Source: JBPESN01 sp051710625 (lineage in GTDB: Bacteria; Pseudomonadota; Gammaproteobacteria; Enterobacterales; Enterobacteriaceae). Taken from it: 31,740 bases of DNA. A program made the translations under genes and the position numbers. The notes under the pieces were generated by a model, which saw only the letters and a list, made by a program, of their open reading frames with translations, was not told the origin of the DNA and made no database searches. Below are positions 19,201 to 27,487 of this stretch, piece after piece. Position 1 is the first letter of the stretch. Every line of letters starts with the position of its first letter. The stretch lies in NCBI RefSeq assembly GCF_051710625.1, contig NZ_JBPESN010000026.1, positions 1-31,740 of the forward strand, read 5' to 3'.

Positions 19201-19700
19201 TAATAGCGGTCGGGGAAATAGCGCTCGTAGAACGCCAAACACTGTTCCACCTGCGCCATGTTGCCGCGCATCAGAAATTTGCCAACATCCCCTTTACGCG
19301 CCCCGGAGAGCAAAATCAGCCCTTCATTATGCTCAATCAGCCAGTCACGATCGATAACCGGCCCGGCAGCGCCGTATCCGCGCTTGTAGGCATCGGAAAT
19401 CAGCAGGGTCAAATGCTGGTAGCCGACATTATTGTCCGCCAGAATGGTCAATTCCGCCAGCTCGTCACCCAGCATCTCGCTTTGTACAAAAAAATCCGCG
19501 CCGATAATCGGTTTGATGCCAGCGCCATGGGCGCTACCGTAAAATTTAACCAGCCCGCATAAATTGGTGAAATCGGTAATGGCCAGCGCCGGCATATGCA
19601 GGGCCTCGGCTTTTTTTACCAACGGGCCGATTTTGACTAGTCCATCTATCATGGAGTAGTCGCTATGTACGCGCAGGTGAATAAAACGTGGTTCGGCCAT
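16218..19700 (-). CDS. dnaE: DNA polymerase III subunit alpha
   Basis: DnaE is the catalytic subunit of the replicative polymerase. Read from the ATG at 19700 (MAEPRFIHLRVHSDYSMIDG) it has 1160 residues, the E. coli length. An in-frame ATG two codons upstream sits too close to the weak GGGT ribosome site and is less likely. Visible domains are the N-terminal PHP domain (LRVHSDYSMIDG), the C-family palm with the metal-binding pair in SMPDFDVDFCMEKRD near residue 400, the GPGRGSGAGSL loop, the fingers and beta-clamp regions, and the OB domain (GNRIGVCTLDDRSGRLDVMLF). No lesion is seen over 3.5 kb, which argues that frameshifts elsewhere are not general sequence error. Confidence 0.98.
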   Translation of the reverse strand: MAEPRFIHLRVHSDYSMIDGLVKIGPLVKKAEALHMPALAITDFTNLCGLVKFYGSAHGAGIKPIIGADFFVQSEMLGDELAELTILADNNVGYQHLTLLISDAYKRGYGAAGPVIDRDWLIEHNEGLILLSGARKGDVGKFLMRGNMAQVEQCLAFYERYFPDRYYLELIRTGRADEESYLHAAVELAARRGLPVVATNDVRFTSPDDFGAHEIRVAIHDGFTLDDAKRPRNYSLQQYMRSEEEMCELFADLPEALANSVEIARRCNVTIRLGEYFLPQFPTGEMSTEDYLVKCARKGLEERLAFLFPDADMRRGKRAAYDERLAIELQVINQMGFPGYFLIVMEFIQWSKDNGVPVGPGRGSGAGSLVAYALNITDLDPLAFDLLFERFLNPERVSMPDFDVDFCMEKRDLVIDHVAETYGRDAVSQIITFGTMAAKAVIRDVGRVLGHPYSFVDRISKLVPPDPGMTLEKAFVAEPQLQAIYDAYEEVKALIDMARKLEGVTRNAGKHAGGVVIAPTKITDFAPLYCDGEGNHPVTQFDKNDVEYAGLVKFDFLGLRTLTIINWALDMINARRARQGLKLIDIAAIPLDDKKSFDMLQRSETTAVFQLESRGMKDLIKRLQPDCFEDMIALVALFRPGPLQSGMVDNFIDRKHGREAISYPDIEWQHALLQPVLEPTYGIILYQEQVMQIAQVLAGYTLGGADMLRRAMGKKKPEEMAKQRSVFKAGAESIGVDGELSMKIFDLVEKFAGYGFNKSHSAAYALVSYQTLWLKAHYPAEFMAAVMTADMDNTEKVVGLVDECLRMGLKVLPPDINSGQYHFHVNPEGKIVYGIGAIKGVGEGPIEAIIEARNQDGHFRELFDLCARTDIKRLNRRVLEKLIMSGAFDRLGPHRAALMNSLGDALKTADQHAKAEAIGQGDMFGVLAEEPAAVEASYSTVALWPEQVVLDGERETLGLYLTGHPITQYLREIERYAGGVRLKDMHPTERGKMVTAVGLVLSARVMVTKRGNRIGVCTLDDRSGRLDVMLFTDALEKYQHLLGKDRILIAQGQVSFDDFNGGLKMSARKLMDISEAREKYARGLAISLTDRQIDDQLLNRLRLSLEPYRSGTIPVHFYYQRQDARARLRFGAAWRVTPTDRLLNDLRTLVGNEQVELEFD

Positions 19701-19758
19701 GTGCATTACCCGTTAAGAGATTTTGGCGCGACGAACGCGCCGCGCGACGGTGACAGGT

Positions 19759-20373
19759 TCATGCCAGCTCCAGCACACCCGCCGGACCGGCGCAAAGCTT
19801 CGCCGATGATGCACGGTCGCGCCGTGAAGCGCCAGCTTTCCAGATGGAAGGCGCTCGGGTACCCCTTTGCTGGGCGAAACCATATTCGGGGAACTGCAGA
19901 TGCAACGCGGTCATCTCCCGGTCGCGGATGACTTTGGCAATGATGGAAGCGGCGCTAATTTCAGCCACCCGGCTATCGCCTTTCACTATCGCCTGCGACG
20001 GCATCGGTAACAGCGGGCAGCGATTACCGTCCACCAGCACAAAATCCGGTACCACCGCCAGACCCGCGACCGCCCGCTGCATGGCCAACAGGGTGGCCCG
20101 GTAAATATTGATACTGCCGATCTCAGAGGCTTCGGCGCGGCCCACCCTCCAGGCCAGGGCGCAGCGGGTTATTTCCTCATACAGCGCCTCGCGCCGCTTT
20201 TCACTCAGCTTTTTCGAGTCCACCAGCCCCAACACCGGCTGGGCGGGATCCAGGATCACGGCGGCGGTCACCACCGCCCCCACCAAGGGTCCGCGCCCCA
20301 CTTCGTCGACGCCGGCAATAAGCGTCGCCGCAGGATAGATAAAAGATTTCGTCATGGGTTTCACTACTTGCAA
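19759..20373 (-). CDS. rnhB: Ribonuclease HII with a scrambled C-terminus
   Basis: RNase HII cuts RNA in RNA-DNA hybrids and at single ribonucleotides. The first about 165 residues are normal: GVDEVGRGPLVGAVVTAAVI with the catalytic Asp-Glu, SKKLSEKRREALYEEI, DFVLVDGNRCP and VKGDSRVAEISAASIIAKVIRD. After EYGFAQQ the frame is wrong for about 30 codons. The family segment GYPSAFHLE and HGATVHHRRSFAPV are encoded in the other frames, and the correct frame returns for the last residues VLELA. Two one-base losses and a two-base gain fit this. The conserved GYP(T/S)..H motif is destroyed, so activity is doubtful. An inner ATG at 20355 matches the family start better. The gene follows lpxB by 5 bases. 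Confidence 0.85.
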   Translation of the reverse strand: MQVVKPMTKSFIYPAATLIAGVDEVGRGPLVGAVVTAAVILDPAQPVLGLVDSKKLSEKRREALYEEITRCALAWRVGRAEASEIGSINIYRATLLAMQRAVAGLAVVPDFVLVDGNRCPLLPMPSQAIVKGDSRVAEISAASIIAKVIRDREMTALHLQFPEYGFAQQRGTRAPSIWKAGASRRDRASSAKLCAGPAGVLELA

Positions 20374-20378
20374 AAGAA

Positions 20379-21527
20379 TTAACGGTTAATCAGCGCCAGC
20401 ACTGCGCGCGCCGCCTGTTCGTCGGCGTTACAGCGAATCTGTTGGTGCAGTTGGCGAAACGTCGCCAGCAACGTCGCGCGCTGGTCATTATCGTCAAGCA
20501 GCGCCTCCAGGGCTGCCGCCAGCGCCTCCGGCTGGCACGCTTCCTGCAACAGCTCTTTGACCAGTTCACGGCCGGCCAGCAAATTGGGCAGCGACACCCA
20601 CGGCGTCTTCACCAACCGCCGCGCCAGCGCGAACGTCAGGGGCTTCATGCGATAGTTCACTACCATCGGACACTTCGCCAGCATGCACTCTAGGGACGCG
20701 GTGCCGGAAGCAAGCAGGGCGGCATCGGCGGCGATCATGGCCTGGAGGGCCTGGTTGTCCAAAAGCCGTACCGGCAACGTCGGCGCTACCGCCGCCAAGA
20801 TGTGCTCAAACTGCGCCCGCCGGGCCGGATTCACCAACGGTACGACAATCTCCAGCCCTGGGAAGCGCGCATACAACCGCTCGGCGGCGCGCAGAAAGTC
20901 CGCGCTCAGCATCGCCACCTCGCTTTGGCGGCTGCCCGGCAGCAGCGCCAGGCAGCGCGCCTCAGCGGTAATACCCAGCGACTGGCGCGCGGCGACTTTA
21001 TCCGGATCGAGAGGCATGGCGTCCGCCAGCGTATGGCCGATAAACTGGCAGGGGACATTATAGCGGTCGTAAAACGCCTTCTCGAACGGCAGGAAGGCCA
21101 GTACGTTATCCGTGGCGCGGCCGATTTTAAACACCCGCTTCTGCCGCCAGGCCCAGACGGAGGGGCTGACATAATGGATAGTGCGGATGCCGCGCCGCTT
21201 AAGGCGGCCTTCCAGCGCAATCGTAAAATCCGGCGCATCAATACCGACAAAGACGTCGGGACGCAGCGCGGTAAAGCGGCGGGTCAAGTCGCGGCGAATA
21301 CGCAGCAGCCGCGGCAGGCGCTCGACCACCTCCACGATGCCCATCACCGCCAGCTCTTCCGTGTCATACCAGGCTTCCATCCCTTCCGCCTGCATACGCG
21401 GGCCGGCAACGCCGACGAAGCGGGCCTCCGGCAAATGGCCGCGCAGCGCGCGTATCAACCCGGCGCCGAGGATATCCCCCGACGTCTCGCCGGCCACCAG
21501 ACCGATAGTGATGGGGCATGCCAACAT
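20379..21527 (-). CDS. lpxB: Lipid-A-disaccharide synthase
   Basis: LpxB joins lipid X with UDP-diacylglucosamine to form the tetraacyl disaccharide of lipid A at the inner membrane face. The 382-residue protein has the E. coli length and keeps LVAGETSGDILGAGLI at the N-terminus, YVSPSVWAWRQKR in the middle, and LLASGTASLECML with NLLAGRELVKELLQE in the C-terminal half of the GT-B fold. No lesion is seen. It starts 2 bases beyond the lpxA stop. Confidence 0.97.
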   Translation of the reverse strand: MLACPITIGLVAGETSGDILGAGLIRALRGHLPEARFVGVAGPRMQAEGMEAWYDTEELAVMGIVEVVERLPRLLRIRRDLTRRFTALRPDVFVGIDAPDFTIALEGRLKRRGIRTIHYVSPSVWAWRQKRVFKIGRATDNVLAFLPFEKAFYDRYNVPCQFIGHTLADAMPLDPDKVAARQSLGITAEARCLALLPGSRQSEVAMLSADFLRAAERLYARFPGLEIVVPLVNPARRAQFEHILAAVAPTLPVRLLDNQALQAMIAADAALLASGTASLECMLAKCPMVVNYRMKPLTFALARRLVKTPWVSLPNLLAGRELVKELLQEACQPEALAAALEALLDDNDQRATLLATFRQLHQQIRCNADEQAARAVLALINR

Positions 21528-21529
21528 AA

Positions 21530-22318
21530 TTAGCGGATAATACCGCGCTGGGAGCGTGACAGAAAGTCCAGGAAAATATTAACCACCTGATGTTCCTGCG
21601 CCAGCGCTTCCAGCTCCGGCTTGGCTTCGTCGAGAGTTTTGCCGCTGCGGTAAATAATCTTGTAGGCGGTGCGTATCGCGTGCAGCGCGGCGCGATCGAA
21701 ACCGCGTCGCTTCAGCCCTTCGATATTCAGGCCGAAAGGCGTGGCGTGATTACCCTGGGCAATAACAAACGGTGGCACATCCTGGGCAACGCCGGAACAG
21801 CCGCCGACCATTACGTGGGCGCCGATGACGCAGAACTGATGTACCGCGGTCATACCGCCGATAATGGCGTAATCGTCGACCGCCACATGGCCGCCGAGCG
21901 TGGCGTTATTCGCCATAATGCAGTGGCTGCCTACCGTACAGTCGTGGGCAACATGGGCATTCACCATCAGCAAATTGTCGCTACCGACCTGGGTGACTTC
22001 TCCGCCTTGTATCGTGCCACGATGAATGGTCACGCTTTCCCTAATCCGGTTACGGTGCCCGATTTCGACCCGCGTGGGCTCCCCGGCATATTTCAGATCC
22101 TGATTAACATCGCCCAGTGAGGCGAACGGGTAAATCTGGTTATCTTCACCTGTGCGGGTGATGCCGGTCACCACCACGTGGGACTTAAGCACCGTACGCG
22201 CGCCGATTTCGACCTGCGGCCCGATAACGCAAAACGGGCCGATATGCACGTCGGCGTGGATGATAGCGCCGTCTTCCACAATAGCGCTGGGATGTATGTA
22301 GGCCGATTGATCAATCAC
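21530..22318 (-). CDS. lpxA: UDP-N-acetylglucosamine acyltransferase
   Basis: LpxA adds the 3-O-acyl chain to UDP-GlcNAc, the first step of lipid A synthesis. The 262-residue protein is a left-handed beta helix built from hexapeptide repeats (IHPSAIVEDGAIIHADVHIG onwards) with the catalytic His in NAHVAHDCTVG and a helical C-terminal domain (GLKRRGFDRAALHAIRTAYK). Length and motifs match E. coli. It lies 4 bases downstream of fabZ, as in the conserved lpxD-fabZ-lpxA-lpxB operon. Confidence 0.97.
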   Translation of the reverse strand: MIDQSAYIHPSAIVEDGAIIHADVHIGPFCVIGPQVEIGARTVLKSHVVVTGITRTGEDNQIYPFASLGDVNQDLKYAGEPTRVEIGHRNRIRESVTIHRGTIQGGEVTQVGSDNLLMVNAHVAHDCTVGSHCIMANNATLGGHVAVDDYAIIGGMTAVHQFCVIGAHVMVGGCSGVAQDVPPFVIAQGNHATPFGLNIEGLKRRGFDRAALHAIRTAYKIIYRSGKTLDEAKPELEALAQEHQVVNIFLDFLSRSQRGIIR

Positions 22319-22322
22319 GTAT

Positions 22323-22778
22323 TCAGGCCTCCCGACGACGGGCGCACATCATCGACGCTTCACAAGCCACTTCACCATCAACTTTGGCAACACCTTTGAA
22401 GCGCGCGACGCCGCGACGCTCTTTAATGAATTCTACTTCGAGGATCATCTGATCGCCCGGCTGTACCGGACGTTTAAAACGGGCTTCATCAATGGCGGCG
22501 AAATAATAGAGTTCCCCCGGCGCCAGCTTACCGGTGCTTTTAAACGCCAGAATGCCGGTCGCCTGTGCCATGGCTTCCAGAATCAGTACACCGGGGAAAA
22601 TCGGTTTACCCGGGAAATGGCCCTGAAAAAAGGGTTCATTGAAGGAAACATTCTTTACCGCCCGCAGGAACTTCTCTTTCTCGAAATCCAGCACGCGGTC
22701 CACCAGCAAAAACGGAAAGCGGTGGGGCAAAAGTTCTAATATCTCTTCAATATGCAGAGTATGAGTGTCAGTAGTCAA
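22323..22778 (-). CDS. fabZ: 3-hydroxyacyl-[ACP] dehydratase, TTG start
   Basis: FabZ removes water from 3-hydroxyacyl-ACP in fatty acid elongation and competes with LpxA/LpxD for hydroxymyristoyl-ACP. The hot-dog fold motifs are present: PHRFPFLLVDRVLDFE with the catalytic His, FFQGHFPGKPIFPGVL, and EAMAQATG with the catalytic Glu. I place the start at the TTG at 22776-22778 (then TTDTHTLHIEEI). AGGAAG lies six bases upstream, and the product is then 151 residues, as in E. coli. A longer frame to 22850 has no family support. Confidence 0.95.
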   Translation of the reverse strand: MTTDTHTLHIEEILELLPHRFPFLLVDRVLDFEKEKFLRAVKNVSFNEPFFQGHFPGKPIFPGVLILEAMAQATGILAFKSTGKLAPGELYYFAAIDEARFKRPVQPGDQMILEVEFIKERRGVARFKGVAKVDGEVACEASMMCARRREA

Positions 22779-22784
22779 AATACT

Positions 22785-22790
22785 CTTCCT
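22785..22790 (-). promoter_or_regulatory. Ribosome-binding site fixing the fabZ TTG start
   Basis: AGGAAG on the minus strand, six bases before the TTG at 22778. It supports the non-AUG start over the upstream ATG at 22850. Confidence 0.8.
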
Positions 22791-22818
22791 GTCTATAAAA
22801 AATGTGGCATTAACAACA

Positions 22819-22858
22819 CGGCCTGCTTTAATCCCGGCAGGACAAAACAAGCAGGCCG
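22819..22858. repeat. 10-bp inverted repeat between lpxD and fabZ
   Basis: CGGCCTGCTT and AAGCAGGCCG are perfect arms around a 20-base loop, in the 150-base gap between lpxD and fabZ. No T-run follows on the minus strand. It may be an mRNA hairpin affecting stability or an attenuation-like signal within the operon. Confidence 0.5.
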
Positions 22859-22928
22859 CGAATATAATAATGGCTCACCGGGCAACAGTGCCGTGACGCG
22901 CATTATCCTCTATAAGGGGCGGGAGCGA

Positions 22929-23951
22929 TTAGTTTTTTGCTAATTTTCGCTCGATAGCTTTCATCCGCTTGCTCATATCGCTGATATTCATGACTAATGC
23001 GGCGGTCTTCCGCCACTCTTTATTCGGTTGCAGCGGGATCCCGGATGAGTAGACGCCGGGTTCGGTTATCGGGCGCATTACCATGCCCATGCCGGTTACC
23101 GTAACTTTATCGCAGATAGTTATATGGCCATTGATGACGCTTGCGCCGCCAATCATGCAATAGCGGCCAATAGTCAGGCCGCCCGCCATGATAACACCGC
23201 CGGCAACCGCGGTATTGTCACCAATAACCACGTTATGTGCAATCTGGCACTGATTATCAATAATCACGCCGTTGCCGATGCGGGTATCGTCCAGCGCGCC
23301 GCGATCGATGGTGGTGCAAGCGCCGATTTCAACCCGATCGCCAATGATAACGCGTCCCAGCTGCGGTATCTTGATCCAGTTGCCGCGATCGTTGGCATAG
23401 CCGAAGCCGTCTGCGCCGATCACGGTACCGGATTGAATCAGGCAACGCTCGCCGATGGAAATCCCGTGATACACGGTGACGTTGGCCCATAAGCGCGTGC
23501 CGGCGCCGATACGGGTATTTTTACCGACAAAACAACCAGGGCCGATTATCACGTCATCCCCGAGCACGACGCCGGATTCAATCACGGCGTTAGCGCCCAC
23601 CGCCACCCCCTGTCCCAGGGTAGCGTCCGGCGCAATGACCGCCCTGGCGCCGATATCCTCGACGGGTTTCGGCGTGGTGTCCATCAACTGCGCCATACGG
23701 GCGTAAGTCAGGTAAGGGTTGCTGACCACCAGCGCGGCGCCGGTGAAGAAAGGCAGACTGTCGGCGGTGAGCACCACCGCCGACGCCTGACAGGAAGAAA
23801 GTTTTTCACGAAAGCGGCTGTCCGAGAGAAACGTAATCTGGCCCGCTTGCGCGCTGCCCATGGAGGCAATGCCGGTGATGACAATATCGCCATCACCGTG
23901 CAATTGTGCATCCAACTGCTGTGCTAAATCAGCCAGTCGAATTGAAGACAT
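22929..23951 (-). CDS. lpxD: UDP-3-O-(3-hydroxymyristoyl)glucosamine N-acyltransferase
   Basis: LpxD adds the N-linked hydroxyacyl chain in lipid A synthesis. The 340-residue protein (E. coli 341) has the N-terminal uridine-binding domain (SSIRLADLAQQLDAQLHG), a hexapeptide-repeat beta helix with the catalytic His in CQIAHNVVIGDN, and a C-terminal helix (MSKRMKAIERKLAKN). No lesion is seen. It starts 3 bases after the skp stop. Confidence 0.97.
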   Translation of the reverse strand: MSSIRLADLAQQLDAQLHGDGDIVITGIASMGSAQAGQITFLSDSRFREKLSSCQASAVVLTADSLPFFTGAALVVSNPYLTYARMAQLMDTTPKPVEDIGARAVIAPDATLGQGVAVGANAVIESGVVLGDDVIIGPGCFVGKNTRIGAGTRLWANVTVYHGISIGERCLIQSGTVIGADGFGYANDRGNWIKIPQLGRVIIGDRVEIGACTTIDRGALDDTRIGNGVIIDNQCQIAHNVVIGDNTAVAGGVIMAGGLTIGRYCMIGGASVINGHITICDKVTVTGMGMVMRPITEPGVYSSGIPLQPNKEWRKTAALVMNISDMSKRMKAIERKLAKN

Positions 23952-23954
23952 GAC

Positions 23955-24461
23955 TTATTTAACCTGCTTCAGAACGTCAGCGGTGATGTCTTTGACGTTG
24001 GTGGCGTAAGCCACGGCGTTAGCATCGATCACCACGTCATAGCCTTCTTTGGTGGCTACACTCTTCACCGCATCCTGAATGCGGCTCAGAATCTTGTTAC
24101 GTTCTTCCGTCTGGCGACGACGGTTGTCCTGCTCAAACGCCTGCGCTTTGGTGGAGAAGGTTTCGCGCTGCGCCATCACCGATTTCTCCAGTGAGCTGCG
24201 CTCGCTGGCTTTCATGGTGGAGCCGTCACGCTGCAAACGCTGCAAACGCTGCACCTTGGTCTGCAGGTCACGTTCCATGGACTGAAGTTCGGTGGCGCGG
24301 CCCTTAAATTCGTTTTCGAGCTGTTTAGCGACCACGGCCCGCTGCGGCGACTGCTGGAAAATACTGGAGACGTTAACCACAGCGATTTTATCGGCAGCTT
24401 GCGCGACGGTGGAGGTGGCGAGTGCTAAACCCAGGCCCGCGGCATATAACCACTTTTTCAC
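23955..24461 (-). CDS. skp: Periplasmic chaperone Skp (OmpH), GTG start
   Basis: Skp is the trimeric jellyfish-shaped holdase that carries unfolded outer-membrane proteins across the periplasm to BamA. I choose the GTG at 24461 (KKWLYAAGLGLALATSTVAQA then ADKIAVVN), six bases after AAGGAG. This gives a normal signal peptide cleaved after AQA and 168 residues (E. coli 161). The coiled-coil tentacles follow, and the end FEQDNRRR…DITADVLKQVK is conserved. The tentacle segment LQRLQRLQRDG holds a duplicated 9-base unit. It lies next to a broken bamA, its client receptor. Confidence 0.93.
   Translation of the reverse strand: MKKWLYAAGLGLALATSTVAQAADKIAVVNVSSIFQQSPQRAVVAKQLENEFKGRATELQSMERDLQTKVQRLQRLQRDGSTMKASERSSLEKSVMAQRETFSTKAQAFEQDNRRRQTEERNKILSRIQDAVKSVATKEGYDVVIDANAVAYATNVKDITADVLKQVK
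24229..24255. repeat. 9-base tandem repeat within skp
   Basis: CGCTGCAAA twice, then CGCTGCACC, encoding Leu-Gln-Arg repeats in a coiled-coil arm of Skp. The repeat is in frame and lengthens the arm by three or six residues relative to a single unit. Confidence 0.8.
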
Positions 24462-24604
24462 TATAAACTCCTTAACCACTATTTGTGTCTTGCTTCAATG
24501 TAAAGCCAGGCGACGGTGAAAACATGCTTTTCACGTAACATCTCTGTACTGCGTCAATGCCCCTGTCGCCCTGCTCCTTAGCCTACACATCATCCCGTGT
24601 AATA

Positions 24605-26549
24605 TTACCACGTTTTGCCGATATTAAACTGGAACTGCTCTGACTTGTCGCCGTCGTATTTCTTGACCGGCTGCGCATAAGAGAATACCAACTGCCCCAG
24701 CGACGACATTCACTGCAGGGCGATACCGCTGGAAATACAAATATTGCCCGGATCGCTATAGTCCGGAATACCGACTGCGCGGGTGGCGCTGGTATTTTAC
24801 CAGCTGGTATCCCACACGGTACCGCCATCGACAAACAGCGAAGTGCGCACCGAGTTGGCATTCTTCTCACTCAAGAACGGCGTCGGCACGATAAGTTCGG
24901 CGCTGGCAATCGCCATCGCGTTACCCCGCCCACGGCGTCGCTGGATTTGTCCACTGGACAATCACTATAGCAAGTATTGCCGCTATTGCACTTATAATAC
25001 GCCGCTTTCGGACCAATGGTATTGGAACGGAAACCGCGCACCGTATTGGAACCACCAGCATAGAAGTTGTCGTAGAACGGCACGTCCTTGCCGCCCAGAC
25101 TGACGCCATCCACCGTGAAGTACGGATCGGTCATCGACAGCTCGGCATAGGTCTGGTAGTCGTTCTCGGTGCCGCTAAAGCCGACGGAGTTACCGGTCCC
25201 CAGCCAGTTATCCTGCTGGATACCGAACTGGAAGCTGACGTCGCTCTCGGTCCCGAAGCCGACGCCGACGTTGACACTGCCGGTGTTGCGCTCTTTCACC
25301 TTGTAGACCACGTCCACCTGATCCGGCGAACCGGGCACACGCTGGGTCTCGTGTCTACAGTTTCAAAGTAGCCCAGGCGATTAAGGCGCTTTTTACCCTG
25401 ATCGACCAGATTGCTGCCGAGCCAGGCGCCTTTCATCTGGCGCATTTCACGGCGCAGCACGAAATCCTTGGTGATATCGTTGCCTTCAAAACGTACGTGG
25501 CGGACGTAGAACCGGTTGCCCGCGTCGACGCTGATGTGCAGCTTAACCGTTTTATCCGCGTCGTTGATTTCCGGCTGCGTCGCCACGCGAGGATAGGCAT
25601 AGCCGTAACGACCCAGCAATTGCTTGATGTCGTTCTCCATCTTGGTAACCTTGGCGCCGTTGTACAGTTCGCACGGCTGTGCCTTGGCCAACTGCTCGAT
25701 TTCGGCGGAGTGGCTGGCCATGTTGCCGTTGACCACCGTACCGGACAGCTTGTATTGCGCGCCTTCGGTGATATTCAGGGTGATATAAATACCCTTTTTA
25801 TCCGGCGTCAGGCTGACCTGCGTAGAGTCGATATTGAAGCGGGTATAGCCGCGGTCAAGATAAAAGCTGCGCAGGGTTTCCAGGTCGCCGGCTAGCTTTT
25901 GCTTTTGGTATTTGCGATCGCCCACTACGTTCCACCACGGCACTTCATCGCGCAGCTGGAAGCGTGAAATCAGCTCATCGGTCGTGAAGGCGTGATTGCC
26001 GACAATATTGATTTGCTGAATTTTGGCCGATACGTCTTCGGTGAAGACCAGCTTGAGATCAACGCGGTTGCGCGGCAGCGGCGTGACCACCGCCTTGACC
26101 GTAGCGCTGTATTTCCCGGCGCTGTAGTAGAAGTCCTCAAGACCTTTTTCGATATTGGAAATGGTAGTGCAGTCAAGTGCCTTGCCGACCCGAACGCCCT
26201 GGGCATCCAGGTTTTGCTTGAGCATTTCTTCCTTCACCGTTTTGTTGCCGGAGAAGGTAATGCTGGCAATGGTCGGACGCTCCTTGCCCTGTACGACCAG
26301 TGAATCTCCGTCACGCAGTACCCGGATATCCTCAAAGTTTCCGGTAGCGAAGAGCGCGCGGATAGTATTGCCGATATCTTTATCGGTCGCCGTGTCGCCA
26401 ACACGGATCGGTATACTGAGTAACGCCGCACCGACGGCGACCCGTTGCAGTCCTTCGAAATGAAGGTCCTTCACTACGAACTTGTCTGCACCGTATACGG
26501 TAGCGCTGCTAAGAAGCAGCAATGCTATGAGCAACTTTTTCATCGCCAT
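24605..26549 (-). pseudogene. bamA: BamA (YaeT/Omp85) outer-membrane assembly factor, multiply broken
   Basis: BamA folds and inserts outer-membrane beta barrels. The signal peptide (MAMKKLLIALLLLSSATVYG) and the five POTRA domains are intact to residue about 405. A one-base loss near 25350 then shifts the frame. The barrel continues from VPGSPDQVDVVYKVKERNTGS, but about 155 residues are missing between DGVSLGG and KDVPFYDNFYAGG. A second frameshift lies at 24921-24930 and in-frame stops at 24797-24799 (TAA) and 24710-24712 (TGA in place of Trp). The end FQFNIGKTW is still recognisable. No complete barrel can be made. Upstream it is separated from the last nine rseP codons by a normal gap. 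Confidence 0.95.
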
Positions 26550-26585
26550 CGCGGTTATGCGTTCTTCCTAACACAATCTCAGGCT

Positions 26586-26613
26586 ATCATAACCTGGAGA
26601 AATCATTGAAAAG
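26586..26613 (-). pseudogene. rseP: Last nine codons of rseP
   Basis: Between IS copy 3 and bamA the minus strand reads ALFNDFSRL then TGA, which is the exact C-terminal end of enterobacterial RseP. It is the distal piece of the gene whose 5' half lies at 27863-28507 on the other side of the element. Confidence 0.9.
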
Positions 26614-26632
26614 TGTAGTGGTCAACTAAAAC

Positions 26633-27461
26633 TGACCACCGCGTTAGCGTTTTCCAGTATCTATTTTCTGATTCGTTTGGTGGCAACCGAGCGTTATATT
26701 TATGCGGCCTGAGTGCGCTGTAATATCCCACGATATAGTCGGTAATTTCATGAACTGCTTTGCTGAAGCTTATGTAGCCCGTTACCGGTATCCACTCGTT
26801 TTTCAGACTTCTGAAGAAGCGCTCCATCGGACTGTTATCCCAATAGTTACCCCGCCGACTCATGCTTTGTTTGATCCGGTAACGCCACAGCAACTGCCGG
26901 AACTGCCTGCTCGTATAGTGGCTACCCTGATCGCTGTGGAACATCAGTCCGGCTGGTTTACCACGCGTTTCCCATGCCATTTTCAGTGCTTTGATGGTCA
27001 GTCTGCTGTCCGGGGAGAGCCACATAGGCCCAGCCCACCGGTTTCCTCGCGAACAGATCAAGAACAACTGCAAGGTATGCCCAGCGTTTCCCGGTCCAGA
27101 TATACGTCACATCGCCGCACCATACTTGGTTTGGCTCCGTTACAGCGAACTGGCGCTTAAGATAATTCGAGATCGCAACATGCTCCTGACCGCCACGCTT
27201 ATACCTGTGCGTCGGCTGCTGACAACTGACCAGCCCCAGCTCTTTCATGAGCCTGCCTGCGAGCCAGCGCCCCATCCGGAAGCCTCTCTGGGTTGCCATG
27301 GTGGCAATACTTCTCGCGCCAGCGGCACCATGGCTGATATTGTGCAGTTCATAAACCTGACTGCGCAATACCATTCGCCTGCCGTCTGGCCTGTCAGGAG
27401 GATTTTTCCAGTATTTGTAACTGCTGCGATGAACCCTGAACACGTGGCAGAGTGTGGCCAC
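26633..27461 (-). pseudogene. IS911-like OrfB of copy 3, frameshifted
   Basis: OrfB supplies the DDE integrase core. The first part runs ATLCHVFRVHRSSYKYW to NQVWCGDVTYIWTGKRW (first Asp) and VVLDLFARKPVGWA, where one extra base near 27025 shifts the frame. The second part has FHSDQGSHYTSRQFRQLL (second Asp) and NSPMERFFRSLKNEW (Glu), ending in NESENRYW. A one-base loss would restore it. Confidence 0.85.
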
Positions 27462-27487
27462 AGGATAATGCGCTCTGAGTTTCCCGA

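Noticed and set aside
16581..19562. A 993-codon open frame on the plus strand opposite dnaE
   Set aside because: It lies entirely antisense to an intact, highly conserved dnaE, has no recognisable domain, and its His/Gln/Arg-rich composition is what the complement of a GC-rich coding frame gives.
20802..21533. A 243-codon plus-strand frame opposite lpxB
   Set aside because: It is a shadow of the intact lpxB gene with no ribosome site or family match.
22779..22850. Longer fabZ starting at the ATG at 22850
   Set aside because: The extra 24 residues have no counterpart in FabZ, while the TTG at 22778 has a ribosome site and gives the family length.
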